Of a stretch of DNA of 64,000 nt, positions 55,252 through 62,692 are shown in pieces; positions within the stretch are counted from its first letter, which is position 1, and every line of letters begins with the position of its first letter. This DNA is from a bacterium (GTDB taxonomy: Bacteria; Bdellovibrionota_G; JALEGL01), in assembly GCA_022763185.1 (NCBI GenBank), contig JALEGL010000006.1:301087-365086 (forward strand), written 5' to 3'. The translations under genes and the position numbers were made by a program. The notes beneath the pieces are model-generated. The model did no database searches, was not told the origin of the DNA, and saw only the letters and a program-made list of their open reading frames with translations.

Positions 55252-55410
55252 TTAATGGACAACTTCTTTGGGTTCAACTGAAAGCTTAAGACCAATTGAA
55301 CCAAGCAAGATGTGCAAGGTTTTAATTTTTGGGTTGTCTGTTTTTGAAAGGCTTTTATACAAATTTTCTCTGCTAAGAGATGTTTTGTTGTTACTCTCAA
55401 CATTATAAAA
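55252..55410 (-). pseudogene. HigA/COG3636-type antitoxin remnant
   Basis: A minus-strand frame that begins after a stop and has no start codon reads, in part, SLSRENLYKSLS, then NPKIKTL and GLKLSVEPKEVVH before its stop at 55252. This is the C-terminal half of the putative addiction-module antidote family (helix-turn-helix; usual pattern GLSRExLYKxLSxxGNPxxxTL and GLKLSV). The N-terminal half and any toxin gene are missing, so it is a decayed toxin-antitoxin module. Confidence 0.65.
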
Positions 55411-55660
55411 CTATGCCCATCGTACAATCCTCCCCGCTATACGCTTCTCTGACCGCATGACCTATATTTTCAAGATAATTGCTGTGCGTGACTTTGATGG
55501 GGCTAAAGTTTATAGTGAAAGTTATCATATCTCCATATTTCGTTTTAAAGGATTACTCCCCTGGAACCTGCTCCATCAGTAAGAACTCACCGTCCGTGCA
55601 ATTTTCCAACGTAGTGATTATAGTTCTCAGATAAAATATATTACCAATTACAAGCGGCTA
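55403..55660 (-). pseudogene. Decayed minus-strand coding fragments next to the antitoxin remnant
   Basis: Two further short frames on the same strand read like protein pieces: one of 41 codons from ATG 55528 to the stop at 55403 (contains NIGHAVREAYSGED), and one without a start that ends at 55553 (contains TDGEFLLMEQVPGE). Neither matches a family I can name. Local base composition is richer in G+C than the flanks. With the antitoxin fragment they suggest one acquired segment that has eroded. Confidence 0.35.
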
Positions 55661-55684
55661 TAAGTAGAGTATTTAAAACAGAAA

Positions 55685-55718
55685 AAGGCCCATAGTAAGT
55701 GAATGTACTATAGGCCTT
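55685..55718 (-). terminator. Terminator of the 55.8-kb secreted-protein gene
   Basis: AAGGCC-C-ATAGTA (55685-55697) and TACTAT-A-GGCCTT (55706-55718) form a 12-bp stem with one mismatch and an 8-base loop; on the minus strand it is followed by TTTC. It lies 37 bases beyond the stop of the gene ending at 55755. Confidence 0.75.
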
Positions 55719-55754
55719 CATTTAATTTTTCGATTTTAATTATCGAAGAAATTT

Positions 55755-56459
55755 CTAATTATTGCAAAACTGATTTGCTATAAGGTTAAGCGAAGCTTTT
55801 ACCTTGTTAAAAGAGTATAGCGCTCCCGCGTCAGTATCTTCTAAAGATTCTAATCTCGCTATTTCTTCTGTTATTAGAGGGTTGTCTTGATCAGTAGTAT
55901 TTGAATTCAAAACTTTTAACTCGCTTGGGATAATATTCTTGGATTGGCGTCTAATGAATTCATCCCTAGCTTCACTGCTAGCATATTTATTAATAGACAT
56001 ATCTAATATATCTACGTTCCCGACAAAGCTTGCTTTATCAGCCCATTCAAGGCTAGCGCCAAGAAAAATCCCTGCAATTCCTACGGCTCTCCAGATTTTT
56101 GTTGCACTTATTTGATTTTTTGCTGCCGTATATTCTTGCATTGGCTTGTTTCCATAGACTGGTACATCTGAATCTTGTATCACTTGGTGAAAAATTTCAT
56201 ATGCTGGATTAGCTTGAACTTTAGCTTGAACTTGAGAGCTAGCACTTCTAACAATACGGTGATTGTGATAAGCGGTAATTGCGCCAGCTACTACTAAACC
56301 AGTTCCTATATAATAAGTATGACTTGTGCAATCTAATGCTCGATCTAATTCATTTCTTGCTTCCAGAAATGCAATGCTCATTTCATTAATATTCTGTGAA
56401 AAAGACAATGTGGTAAAACACGTCATTAGAAAAGCTATACAAAAATTTAATTTTTTCAT
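55755..56459 (-). CDS. Secreted protein of unknown function with two hydrophobic segments
   Basis: A 234-residue protein: signal peptide (about 1-21, cleavage after SFS), then a helical region with two hydrophobic segments (YYIGTGLVVAGAITAYH at about 49-65 and WRAVGIAGIFLGASLEW at about 120-136) separated by a polar linker. The C-terminal 90 residues are polar and helical. There is no family match that I can see. It diverges from the 56.6-kb secreted protein across 118 bases. An orphan lineage-specific protein is likely. Confidence 0.58.
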   Translation of the reverse strand: MKKLNFCIAFLMTCFTTLSFSQNINEMSIAFLEARNELDRALDCTSHTYYIGTGLVVAGAITAYHNHRIVRSASSQVQAKVQANPAYEIFHQVIQDSDVPVYGNKPMQEYTAAKNQISATKIWRAVGIAGIFLGASLEWADKASFVGNVDILDMSINKYASSEARDEFIRRQSKNIIPSELKVLNSNTTDQDNPLITEEIARLESLEDTDAGALYSFNKVKASLNLIANQFCNN

Positions 56460-56577
56460 CGTTTCCCTCTACTTGGTTAAATTTTTATGTGTCGCAATTA
56501 CTGCGATGCAAAACATTTGTCAATGTTTTTATTGTAATAATTACCGCGTTGTGTTATTAAGCTGTTTGAGGAAATGA

Positions 56578-57744
56578 ATGGTGAAAAAACATTTTATCTT
56601 GTTGATATTTTTATTATCTTTTTTTGGGCCGCTTCTTTATGCTCAATCCGAAGAACAATTTGATTGGGACAAAACCTTTGAATCTATTCTGGCAGTGAGT
56701 TCAAATTCAACGCTGCCTGATGGAATTTTTCCATATAATTGGGACCATGATTCTACATATTTGCACAGGCAAGCTTCTTATATTACGCCAGATGTAGCTC
56801 ACCGTTACGGTGCTTGTACATCAAAAATGATCGATGGAAATAGAGTTTTTTTTCGGGATAATGCTTTTAACGAAACAGAAGTTGTTGATGGTGTTGTTGT
56901 TGAAACAGATTCTAACGGATTGAAGTGTAGAAGGTTTTTAGGTGACGCTTATTTGGAATTTTCGGACAGTACCGACCTAATTTTCGATTTGCCTCTAACT
57001 CAAAGTCTTGCAGTGGTTGTTACAAAACATGCGATTATTTTTATACCTGTCGGTGGAATATCATTAGCTGCTGGTAAGATTATATCAATAGCCGGAGTTT
57101 ATTTTGTTAAAATAGGTTCTAAAATTTTAAGGTATGCAGGCGTTACTCAAAAGGTACAGTGGGTAAGCAATGGGCTACCTTCGGTTTTTGCTTTTGTAGG
57201 GGGTATAGCTACTGCGATACCGGTATTTATCATGGTAGAAGACGAATATCAGGAGAGCGTTAATGCTCATATGGAAAATAATAGTTATGAACAAAATTAC
57301 ACGCTCAGTGAATTGCTTAATCCTGATTTTTATTTGAATGGAGGAGAGTACTTCTCAAGAGAAGTCTTAGCTGGTGTTGCAGCGAAACGAATATTTTTAG
57401 ATGATGTTTCTATCAAAGCCTACCTTAGAAAATTGGATGGATACTTTGGCAATAAAAACCTAGTTCCTTCAAGTATCAACATTCAATATAGATTAATTAA
57501 TTATCCAGAGAATGAGTTATCGAATAGATATATTTCCAATGAAACAACTAGCTTTACAGATTTCGCTCCCTATGAGCATTATATCGTAGAAACATATATA
57601 GATTCTATACCAGTTTGGTTGCGCTGGTCACCATTGACCTGGGGGGTTAGGGCTAGGGAGTATGGAATGGAAAATAAAGTAGATAAGCCTTTCTTATATG
57701 AGCAACTAAAGCGGACACGACCAAGTGTTACAGTAAACCATTGA
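56578..57744 (+). CDS. Secreted protein of unknown function with central hydrophobic hairpin
   Basis: A 388-residue protein with a signal peptide (about 1-23, cleavage after LYA). After a polar N-terminal half, residues about 140-220 contain two long hydrophobic stretches (HAIIFIPVGGISLAAGKIISIAGVYF and PSVFAFVGGIATAIPVFIMV) around a basic linker. The C-terminal 165 residues are polar and end RPSVTVNH. GAGGAA before ATG 56578 is a good ribosome-binding site. No family recognised; the layout resembles the 54.1- and 55.8-kb proteins and could be membrane-inserting. Confidence 0.6.
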   Translation: MVKKHFILLIFLLSFFGPLLYAQSEEQFDWDKTFESILAVSSNSTLPDGIFPYNWDHDSTYLHRQASYITPDVAHRYGACTSKMIDGNRVFFRDNAFNETEVVDGVVVETDSNGLKCRRFLGDAYLEFSDSTDLIFDLPLTQSLAVVVTKHAIIFIPVGGISLAAGKIISIAGVYFVKIGSKILRYAGVTQKVQWVSNGLPSVFAFVGGIATAIPVFIMVEDEYQESVNAHMENNSYEQNYTLSELLNPDFYLNGGEYFSREVLAGVAAKRIFLDDVSIKAYLRKLDGYFGNKNLVPSSINIQYRLINYPENELSNRYISNETTSFTDFAPYEHYIVETYIDSIPVWLRWSPLTWGVRAREYGMENKVDKPFLYEQLKRTRPSVTVNH

Positions 57745-57979
57745 GTTTTCTATATGGAGTGCAACTTAAAAACCAGATAGAACTGATTAGTCCAAAAATT
57801 GTCTATCCCCCATTTTTCGCAAGAAAGAAATAACCAGTTCTTAGCCAGAAAGTAGCCTAGTTGTGTGATGCTGTATGTTTTTGTTGACGCTTCTTACGGA
57901 GTGATTCAGCTAAGTTACATAAACCTTTAAGTTATTATTTGAGCTACTTATGGCTTTTTCGTTTCAACTTTCAAAATCA

Positions 57980-57995
57980 AATGGCGGAGAGAGGG
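57980..57995 (-). repeat. Copy of the tRNA-Ser(GGA) 3' end (left boundary of ars island)
   Basis: AATGGCGGAGAGAGGG is identical to the 3' end of the intact minus-strand tRNA-Ser(GGA) gene at 61269-61284 and lies in the same orientation 3289 bases away. This is the pattern left by a site-specific integrase acting on a tRNA 3' end. After this point the similarity to the tRNA stops abruptly. Confidence 0.7.
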
Positions 57996-57999
57996 CCAT

Positions 58000-58058
58000 G
58001 CTCGCGTAGCGAGCCAAATAGACAAACAAACCGCGCCAAAGGCGCGAGCTTCGAATCC
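58000..58058 (+). repeat. Hairpin/T-arm repeat, copy A
   Basis: Two perfect 6-bp hairpins, GCTCGC/GCGAGC (58000-58014, GTA loop) and CGCGCC/GGCGCG (58032-58046, AAA loop), followed 3 bases later by the T-arm sequence TTCGAATCC (58050-58058). The second hairpin and T-arm recur almost unchanged at 61174-61200. With the tRNA 3' end copy at 57980, the minus strand could fold as AGAGGG ... CCCTCT with both hairpins inside and end in CGCCA. Confidence 0.6.
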
Positions 58059-58129
58059 CTCTAAAAAGATTGAAGCGCGTAGCTAAGTAATTTGATTGAA
58101 TATTGAATAGGGTTAGTGAAAAAAATGGC

Positions 58130-58173
58130 GGTGTATTGACCCCCTTTGGGGTTCGAATCCTCTACACCTACCA
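58130..58173 (+). repeat. Hairpin/T-arm repeat, copy B (tRNA-like)
   Basis: GGTGTA (58130-58135) can pair with TACACC (58163-58168), and CCA follows at 58171-58173. Between them lie a CCCC/GGGG hairpin with a TTT loop and, immediately after it, TTCGAATCC (58152-58160). This looks like a tRNA reduced to acceptor stem, one hairpin and T-arm; D-arm and anticodon arm are missing. Confidence 0.5.
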
Positions 58174-58290
58174 TTGAGTTGCAACAATAATCGTCCTGAA
58201 AGATAACAAAATCAAGGTTTTTGTTGCTACGGTACTGACGGTTCGCACCTTTAATACTGGGTAGCATTAACCCTTTAATGCAAGCTGATA

Positions 58291-58316
58291 CGGTACCATA
58301 CCGCAGGTTCGAATCC
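58291..58316 (+). repeat. Hairpin/T-arm repeat, copy C
   Basis: CGGTA/TACCG hairpin with a CCA loop (58291-58303), then 4 bases and TTCGAATCC (58308-58316). The flanking GCAA and TTGC could close it. It sits 26 bases beyond the acr3 stop codon. Confidence 0.45.
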
Positions 58317-58341
58317 CGTTTGCCTTCATTGGAAACAACTA

Positions 58342-59379
58342 TTACTTAAAATAACCTCGTGTTCGGTTAGCAAAAGCGACCAATGATAACATCATAGGCA
58401 CTTCTACCAGTACGCCAACCACTGTGGCAAGAGCTGCGCCGGAGTTCAGGCCAAACAGACTGATGGCAACCGCGACGGCGAGTTCAAAGAAATTCGATGT
58501 GCCGATCAGCGCAGCAGGTGCAGCAGTGCTGAATGGCACGCGCCACAAATACGCCCATCCATATGCGATGGCAAAAATGCCGTATCCTTGTATCAACAAA
58601 GGTACAGCGATCAACGCAATGACCAGAGGTTTGTCGATAATCGTTTCCGCTTGAAAACCGAAGAGCAAGACGACTGTAGCTAATAACCCCATAATCGAGA
58701 ACGGCTTGATCTGCGCGGTAAATTTATCAATGCGTTCGTGGTTACCCGAACCATCGAACTTCTTGCGTGTCACATAGCCAGCTGTCAATGGGATCAGCAC
58801 ATAAAGCGCAACTGAGAGCAGTAGCGTTTCCCAAGGCACGATAATATCCGTCACACCCAGCAGCAGCGCCACCAGCGGCGCAAAGGCAAAAATCATAATG
58901 ATGTCGTTAATAGACACCTGCACCAGCGTGTAATTGGCATCACCCTTTACAAGCTGACTCCATACAAACACCATCGCTGTACAAGGTGCAACACCAAGCA
59001 GGATCATCCCCGCAATATATTCCTTGGCATCTTGTGGATCGATTAGCCCGGCAAAGATATATTCGAAGAATAGAATGCCAAGCGCTGCCATAGTGAAGGG
59101 TTTAATCAGCCAGTTCACAACCAGCGTAATGCACAGTCCCTTAGGCTTCTTGCCCACATCTTTGATGCTGGCAAAATCGACATTCACCATCATCGGGTAA
59201 ATCATCACCCAGATAAACACAGCAACGACCATATTGACGCTGGCATATTCAAGGGATGCGATGGTTTGGAATGCGCTTGGCACAAGTAAACCAAGTCCAA
59301 CCCCAGCGGCGATACATAAGCCAACCCAAACGGAAAGATAGCGTTCGAAGATACCCATAGGAGATGGTTCTGTACTCAT
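58342..59379 (-). CDS. acr3: Arsenite efflux transporter Acr3
   Basis: A 345-residue member of the ACR3/BASS family with about ten membrane helices that exports As(III) by proton antiport. The conserved catalytic Cys lies in [15 protein letters not shown], and the following [17 protein letters not shown] is typical. It overlaps arsC by 4 bases as the last gene of an acr3-arsC-DUF6428-arsR minus-strand operon. In two 60-base stretches counted here (58441-58500, 58861-58920) G+C is 31 and 30, against 15 of 60 in 56581-56640, so the operon is probably acquired. Confidence 0.96.
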   Translation of the reverse strand: MSTEPSPMGIFERYLSVWVGLCIAAGVGLGLLVPSAFQTIASLEYASVNMVVAVFIWVMIYPMMVNVDFASIKDVGKKPKGLCITLVVNWLIKPFTMAALGILFFEYIFAGLIDPQDAKEYIAGMILLGVAPCTAMVFVWSQLVKGDANYTLVQVSINDIIMIFAFAPLVALLLGVTDIIVPWETLLLSVALYVLIPLTAGYVTRKKFDGSGNHERIDKFTAQIKPFSIMGLLATVVLLFGFQAETIIDKPLVIALIAVPLLIQGYGIFAIAYGWAYLWRVPFSTAAPAALIGTSNFFELAVAVAISLFGLNSGAALATVVGVLVEVPMMLSLVAFANRTRGYFK

Positions 59380-59786
59380 AGTAATTCACTTTCTATTCTT
59401 GCCTTTAGTTTGTCGTAAGCCTCGTCAAATGCGGCGTTTATTTCTTCTTCGTTACCAGTTACTGCAGCAGGATCAGGCGTACTCCAATGCAACTTTTCGT
59501 GCTTGCCCAGAAATACTGGGCAGCTCTCGGCGGCAGCGGCATCACAAACCGTAATCACCAGATCAAAATTTGTACCTTCAAATTCATCCCATGATTTGCT
59601 ACGCGGACTTCCCACTTCAATTCCATGGCGCTTGAGCGTTTCTATGGATTTAGGGTGCACATAACCTGCGGGCTTGCTACCGGCACTTACGGCTTTATAT
59701 TGTCCTGCGCCAAGGCTATTGATTAACGCTTCGGCCATGACCGAACGGCATGAATTACCAGTGCAGAGGAAAAGGACGTTTTTCAT
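59376..59786 (-). CDS. arsC: Arsenate reductase, LMW-phosphatase (thioredoxin-coupled) type
   Basis: Reduces As(V) to As(III), which Acr3 then exports. It is a 136-residue protein with P-loop LCTGNSCRS (nucleophile Cys8) and the resolving pair in [16 protein letters not shown], matching thioredoxin-dependent ArsC rather than the glutaredoxin-coupled plasmid R773 type. It starts directly after the DUF6428 stop and overlaps acr3 by 4 bases. The electron donor could be the TrxA encoded at 4.4 kb. Confidence 0.95.
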   Translation of the reverse strand: MKNVLFLCTGNSCRSVMAEALINSLGAGQYKAVSAGSKPAGYVHPKSIETLKRHGIEVGSPRSKSWDEFEGTNFDLVITVCDAAAAESCPVFLGKHEKLHWSTPDPAAVTGNEEEINAAFDEAYDKLKARIESELL

Positions 59787-60239
59787 TTAGCAACATCCGC
59801 TCTTTGCTGAACAACATGAGTCCTGAACTTGATCTTCTTTTTCAGGAATGCCACACGCATCTTTGGCTAAGCAGTCTGTTTGTTTATTCACCAGAATAAA
59901 ATCAGTGCCATCAAACATGAGACCAAATTTGCCGATAGTAGATTGCTGATATTCTACTTCAATGTCGAGATCATCGGCATCGCCAATCACTTTTTTAGAG
60001 ATATCAAGAATGCTTAGGAACTTTTGTGGGGCAATACGGTGGTCATAGTCACCAGCTTCCCATAGCTGAAAGTTCACAACCGTTTCTTTACGCTCCACAC
60101 CACCGCAATCAATAAAAAGCTTAGTAACAAGACCAACTTCGGTCACATGAAAATGCTGCGGCACATAGCTGCCATCGGGTAATTTGAAACTAACGGCTGA
60201 CAATTCGGATAATACTTTTTTAACGTCTGATAATTTCAT
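59787..60239 (-). CDS. DUF6428-type protein of ars operon, Cys-rich tail
   Basis: 150 residues from ATG 60239, which has AAGGAA about 7 bases upstream. The body (LSDVKKVLSEL...LPDGSYVPQHFHVTEVG...LWEAGDYDHRI) matches small proteins recurrent in ars operons (DUF6428); their function is not established. The C-terminal about 30 residues contain six cysteines, including two CC pairs (SCCSAKSGCC), a possible arsenite-binding tail. It lies between arsR (14-base gap) and arsC (no gap), so it is an operon member. Confidence 0.85.
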   Translation of the reverse strand: MKLSDVKKVLSELSAVSFKLPDGSYVPQHFHVTEVGLVTKLFIDCGGVERKETVVNFQLWEAGDYDHRIAPQKFLSILDISKKVIGDADDLDIEVEYQQSTIGKFGLMFDGTDFILVNKQTDCLAKDACGIPEKEDQVQDSCCSAKSGCC

Positions 60240-60253
60240 GATGATTTCCTTTT

Positions 60254-60583
60254 CTAACAACAGGTTTTCTCTTTGATTTCAATGCGGCAAGTCATATCGC
60301 TTTCTTTACAGCAATTATCGGTTAGGTATTGAATGGTCCCTACCAAGACATCGTAATTTGCACGATAGATGGTTGCCCGGCCCTGCTTTTCGTTTTCGAC
60401 CAAACCTGACTGGCGCAACTTATCCAAATGAAATGACAATGTTGCATGGGGTAGTCCAAGCTTGTTTCCAATTGCACCCATCATGATGCCATCAGGCCCT
60501 TTCTCCACCAGCAAGCGAAAAATATCCAAACGGCTTTCCTGAGCCAGCGCATCTAATGTATTTATAACATTCAATTTATCCAT
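60254..60583 (-). CDS. arsR: ArsR-family arsenite-responsive repressor
   Basis: A 109-residue winged-helix repressor. The helix-turn-helix (AIGNKLGLPHATLSFHLDKLRQSGLVENEKQGRATIYR) is complete. Near the C-terminus, CC-x5-C (NCCKESDMTC) has the same spacing as the As(III)-binding Cys95/Cys96/Cys102 of the Acidithiobacillus ArsR, and a second CC ends the protein. The start is ATG 60583, within a perfect palindrome that is probably its operator; a TTG 12 codons upstream is less likely. First gene of the ars operon. Confidence 0.93.
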   Translation of the reverse strand: MDKLNVINTLDALAQESRLDIFRLLVEKGPDGIMMGAIGNKLGLPHATLSFHLDKLRQSGLVENEKQGRATIYRANYDVLVGTIQYLTDNCCKESDMTCRIEIKEKTCC

Positions 60584-60602
60584 ATAACTAGATATATGGA
60601 TA
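60577..60602. promoter_or_regulatory. Probable ArsR operator overlapping the arsR start codon
   Basis: TATCCATATA (60577-60586) and TATATGGATA (60593-60602) are perfect inverted copies 6 bases apart. The left arm includes the arsR ATG. A bound repressor here would block its own operon. The promoter itself was not clearly identified. Confidence 0.65.
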
Positions 60603-60714
60603 TTTGAAGTGTGAGTCAATGAAAAGTATAATTGCCGTAGAAAATGCGATTAATTAAGGGTGTTATTCACCGCATAGCAACTGAATAACTATTTTGTAGA
60701 GGTCAGCAATATGC

Positions 60715-61023
60715 TCATGCAAATGCTTGAGTATACTCATCCAGCCAGCAAAATGTATTGACTAATTTCATCTGCTTAAAGTGTTGCAGGGGGATTTCCA
60801 GCAGCTTGGGGTTGGAAATAACCAGCGCATCAAACTGGCTGTCTGTTAGCGGCACGTTAATCAAGAACAGAACAGCACGCTCTGCAATCTGAGCATCTTG
60901 GCGCAGTAATTCCTCAGCCTTTGTTTCATCGATGTCTGCTGCAAAGTCCTCGTCGTTTCTGACAACTTGACCGTAACCGATTGTGGGATAACCCGCCGGA
61001 CAAAAATAAACAGTCCAATTCAT
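60715..61023 (-). pseudogene. Phage-type lysozyme (GH24) remnant
   Basis: A 102-codon frame that matches the middle of phage endolysins: FCPAGYPTIGYGQVV, then EAxxLLRQDAQIAERAV-type helix (KAEELLRQDAQIAERAV) and VPLTDSQFDALV. The N-terminal catalytic-Glu region and the C-terminal GGxxxxGLxxRR region are missing or unrecognisable, and the frame degrades after QFDALV. It lies inside the arsenic island, between arsR and the tRNA-Ser repeat, and points to a phage or phage-like source. It could be annotated as a short lysozyme CDS, but activity is unlikely. Confidence 0.6.
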
Positions 61024-61173
61024 TTCCTGTGATAGGTTTCACTTTTCAGTGTTCTTATAACTTTGAGATTTTTGCTTCCATATTCAAAAACGCCATGGTT
61101 TTGTTCATGCTTGAGGTCTTTCTGCGCATGATTATCAGCGTAAAGACTTCAAAGCCATATTGCTTGAACGAAT

Positions 61174-61200
61174 CGCGCCTTAGGCGCGAGGTTCGAATCC
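61174..61200 (+). repeat. Hairpin/T-arm repeat, right copy
   Basis: CGCGCC/GGCGCG (61174-61188, TTA loop), 3 bases, then TTCGAATCC (61192-61200). It matches copy A at 58032-58058, and the similarity continues into the following TCT-rich stretch. It lies 71 bases before the tRNA-Ser(GGA) 3' end. Confidence 0.6.
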
Positions 61201-61270
61201 GTCTCTAGAAAGGTTTGAGGCTTAGGGATTAGTCGTTAAAGGCCATTGAAACGGAACGTCCATGTTTCAA

Positions 61271-61365
61271 TGGCGGAGAGAGGGGGATTCGAACCCCCGA
61301 AACGGAGGTTCTCTCCGTTTACTCGCTTTCCAAGCGAGCTCCTTCGGCCACTCGGACACCTCTCC
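61271..61365 (-). tRNA. tRNA-Ser(GGA) with encoded CCA
   Basis: A complete type II tRNA on the minus strand: acceptor GGAGAGG with complement near the 3' end, anticodon stem CTCGC / GCGAG with loop TTGGAAA (anticodon GGA), variable arm CGGAG / CTCCG, T-arm GGGGGTTCGAATCCCCC, discriminator G and encoded CCA (61271-61273). Its 3' end is duplicated at 57980. Confidence 0.97.
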
Positions 61366-61509
61366 AATTTTTTGCTTGAGCTATATACAACAGTCAGTAA
61401 ATTTGAGCAAGTTCCCTGATTGGAAGTCTAAAGAGATGGGGGTGAAAATAGTATATACATAAATAAATTATTTGCATCCAGTCCTTAACTATGTAATTCG
61501 ATACATAGA

Positions 61510-62499
61510 GTGAGGGAAAACTATCTATTAAAACAAAATATTTTTAAATCAATACTGTACTTTGGTTTGTTATTTTCATTTATAGCTTTGGCTCAAGCAC
61601 CTGCTATCCATAGTATGGCGAGAATGCATCATAAGAAAAATCTTGTTCGATCATTTTTAGATGGTAGCTTAAAGGGTTGGCGACAACATTGTGATATTGA
61701 CGTTATCAAGGACAATAACACACATATAAAAGCAATGGCTGATAAATATGGCGTTCTTGCAGATTCTGGACGTTATATTTTATGCTACGAATACTATGAT
61801 GATGAAATTAAAGATTTTGCGCAAGACTGGTTAGCTGAGCATAGGTTGCTACCCCTTGGAATAAAAGGCTTTTTTCCTAATCTCGATAAAAAAAATGTCG
61901 GTCCAGATGCTTTTATACATACGCCACTTTTTGTTGCTCAAGATAAGTACGATCGTTCAGAAGCTATTGCTAATCGTGATTTAGCTTATTTTTTTCAAAT
62001 ATTTCAAGAAAACAGAGTTTTAGAAAAAGACGGTCAACAACCCGATAATGCACCCCGCAATGGCAGAGATCACTGGATATTTTCAACCGTAGGTATAGCT
62101 GAATTTGGTCTTTTTACAGCTTTGAGTTTTGTAATCGATGGCTATGTGAACAACCCAGACATTGTCAAGGCATTTCAAAACTCATCTGGACAATGGGATC
62201 TAAATAATGTTGCTCAAACTTTGGTTAAGAATGAAAAGTATACAATTGAAATACTTTTTGCCAGAATTAAACGGTCTCGAGATGTCTATATGGAGTATGC
62301 CAATAAAGATATTCTTTATAGCTTTAGTACGATTTTGCAGTTGCATACGATGGGTTATTTTAAATATCATGCTTTGCAACGTCAAAACAATTTAAAATCT
62401 GAAGAGTTGCCAGAGGATGTTTTAGATTGTTTAAGTCCAGATTCTACGTTTGATTCAGATTGCGTTCCGCTGAGCATGGGCCAGCAACGAAGAGAATAG
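61510..62499 (+). CDS. Secreted protein of unknown function
   Basis: A 329-residue protein starting at GTG 61510 with a signal peptide (hydrophobic core ILYFGLLFSFIALAQA, cleavage probably after AQA or APA). The mature part is mixed, with HCDIDVIKDNN, ILCYEYYDDE and a hydrophobic segment near 195-210 (FGLFTALSFVIDGY). A DCLSPDSTFDSDC pair near the C-terminus may form a disulphide. No family recognised. The ribosome-binding site is weak, so a different start cannot be excluded. Confidence 0.6.
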   Translation: MRENYLLKQNIFKSILYFGLLFSFIALAQAPAIHSMARMHHKKNLVRSFLDGSLKGWRQHCDIDVIKDNNTHIKAMADKYGVLADSGRYILCYEYYDDEIKDFAQDWLAEHRLLPLGIKGFFPNLDKKNVGPDAFIHTPLFVAQDKYDRSEAIANRDLAYFFQIFQENRVLEKDGQQPDNAPRNGRDHWIFSTVGIAEFGLFTALSFVIDGYVNNPDIVKAFQNSSGQWDLNNVAQTLVKNEKYTIEILFARIKRSRDVYMEYANKDILYSFSTILQLHTMGYFKYHALQRQNNLKSEELPEDVLDCLSPDSTFDSDCVPLSMGQQRRE

Positions 62500-62692
62500 T
62501 TTGTGTGGCTCACTGGCTTGTGTTTTTTTCGCTGTATGATTGCAGACTTATACTGACCTGATTTAGATGATACTGTTGGATAATCGGTCACTGGATTGCT
62601 GTTTAGATGCCAAGAGTTGTCTTAATACTTCAAGCAACCATGGTATAAAAATTGAATACTCTTTAAAAATTGAAAAATTTAAGGAGGATAAA

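Larger units (their letters stand above)
57745..58341. other. Decayed intergenic region with clustered tRNA-derived repeats
   Basis: 597 bases without a gene. The first 235 bases show nothing recognisable. From 57980 on there are three successive repeats made of tRNA 3'-end or T-arm sequence joined to GC-rich hairpins (annotated separately), ending 15 bases beyond the acr3 stop codon. Confidence 0.6.

Noticed and set aside
60981-61208. A 75-codon plus-strand frame in the ars island
   Set aside because: Opposite strand to the lysozyme remnant, crosses the hairpin/T-arm repeat, no ribosome-binding site or protein pattern.
61262-61462. A plus-strand 66-codon frame over tRNA-Ser(GGA)
   Set aside because: Antisense to a tRNA (GDSNPRNGG-type artefact); no ribosome-binding site.
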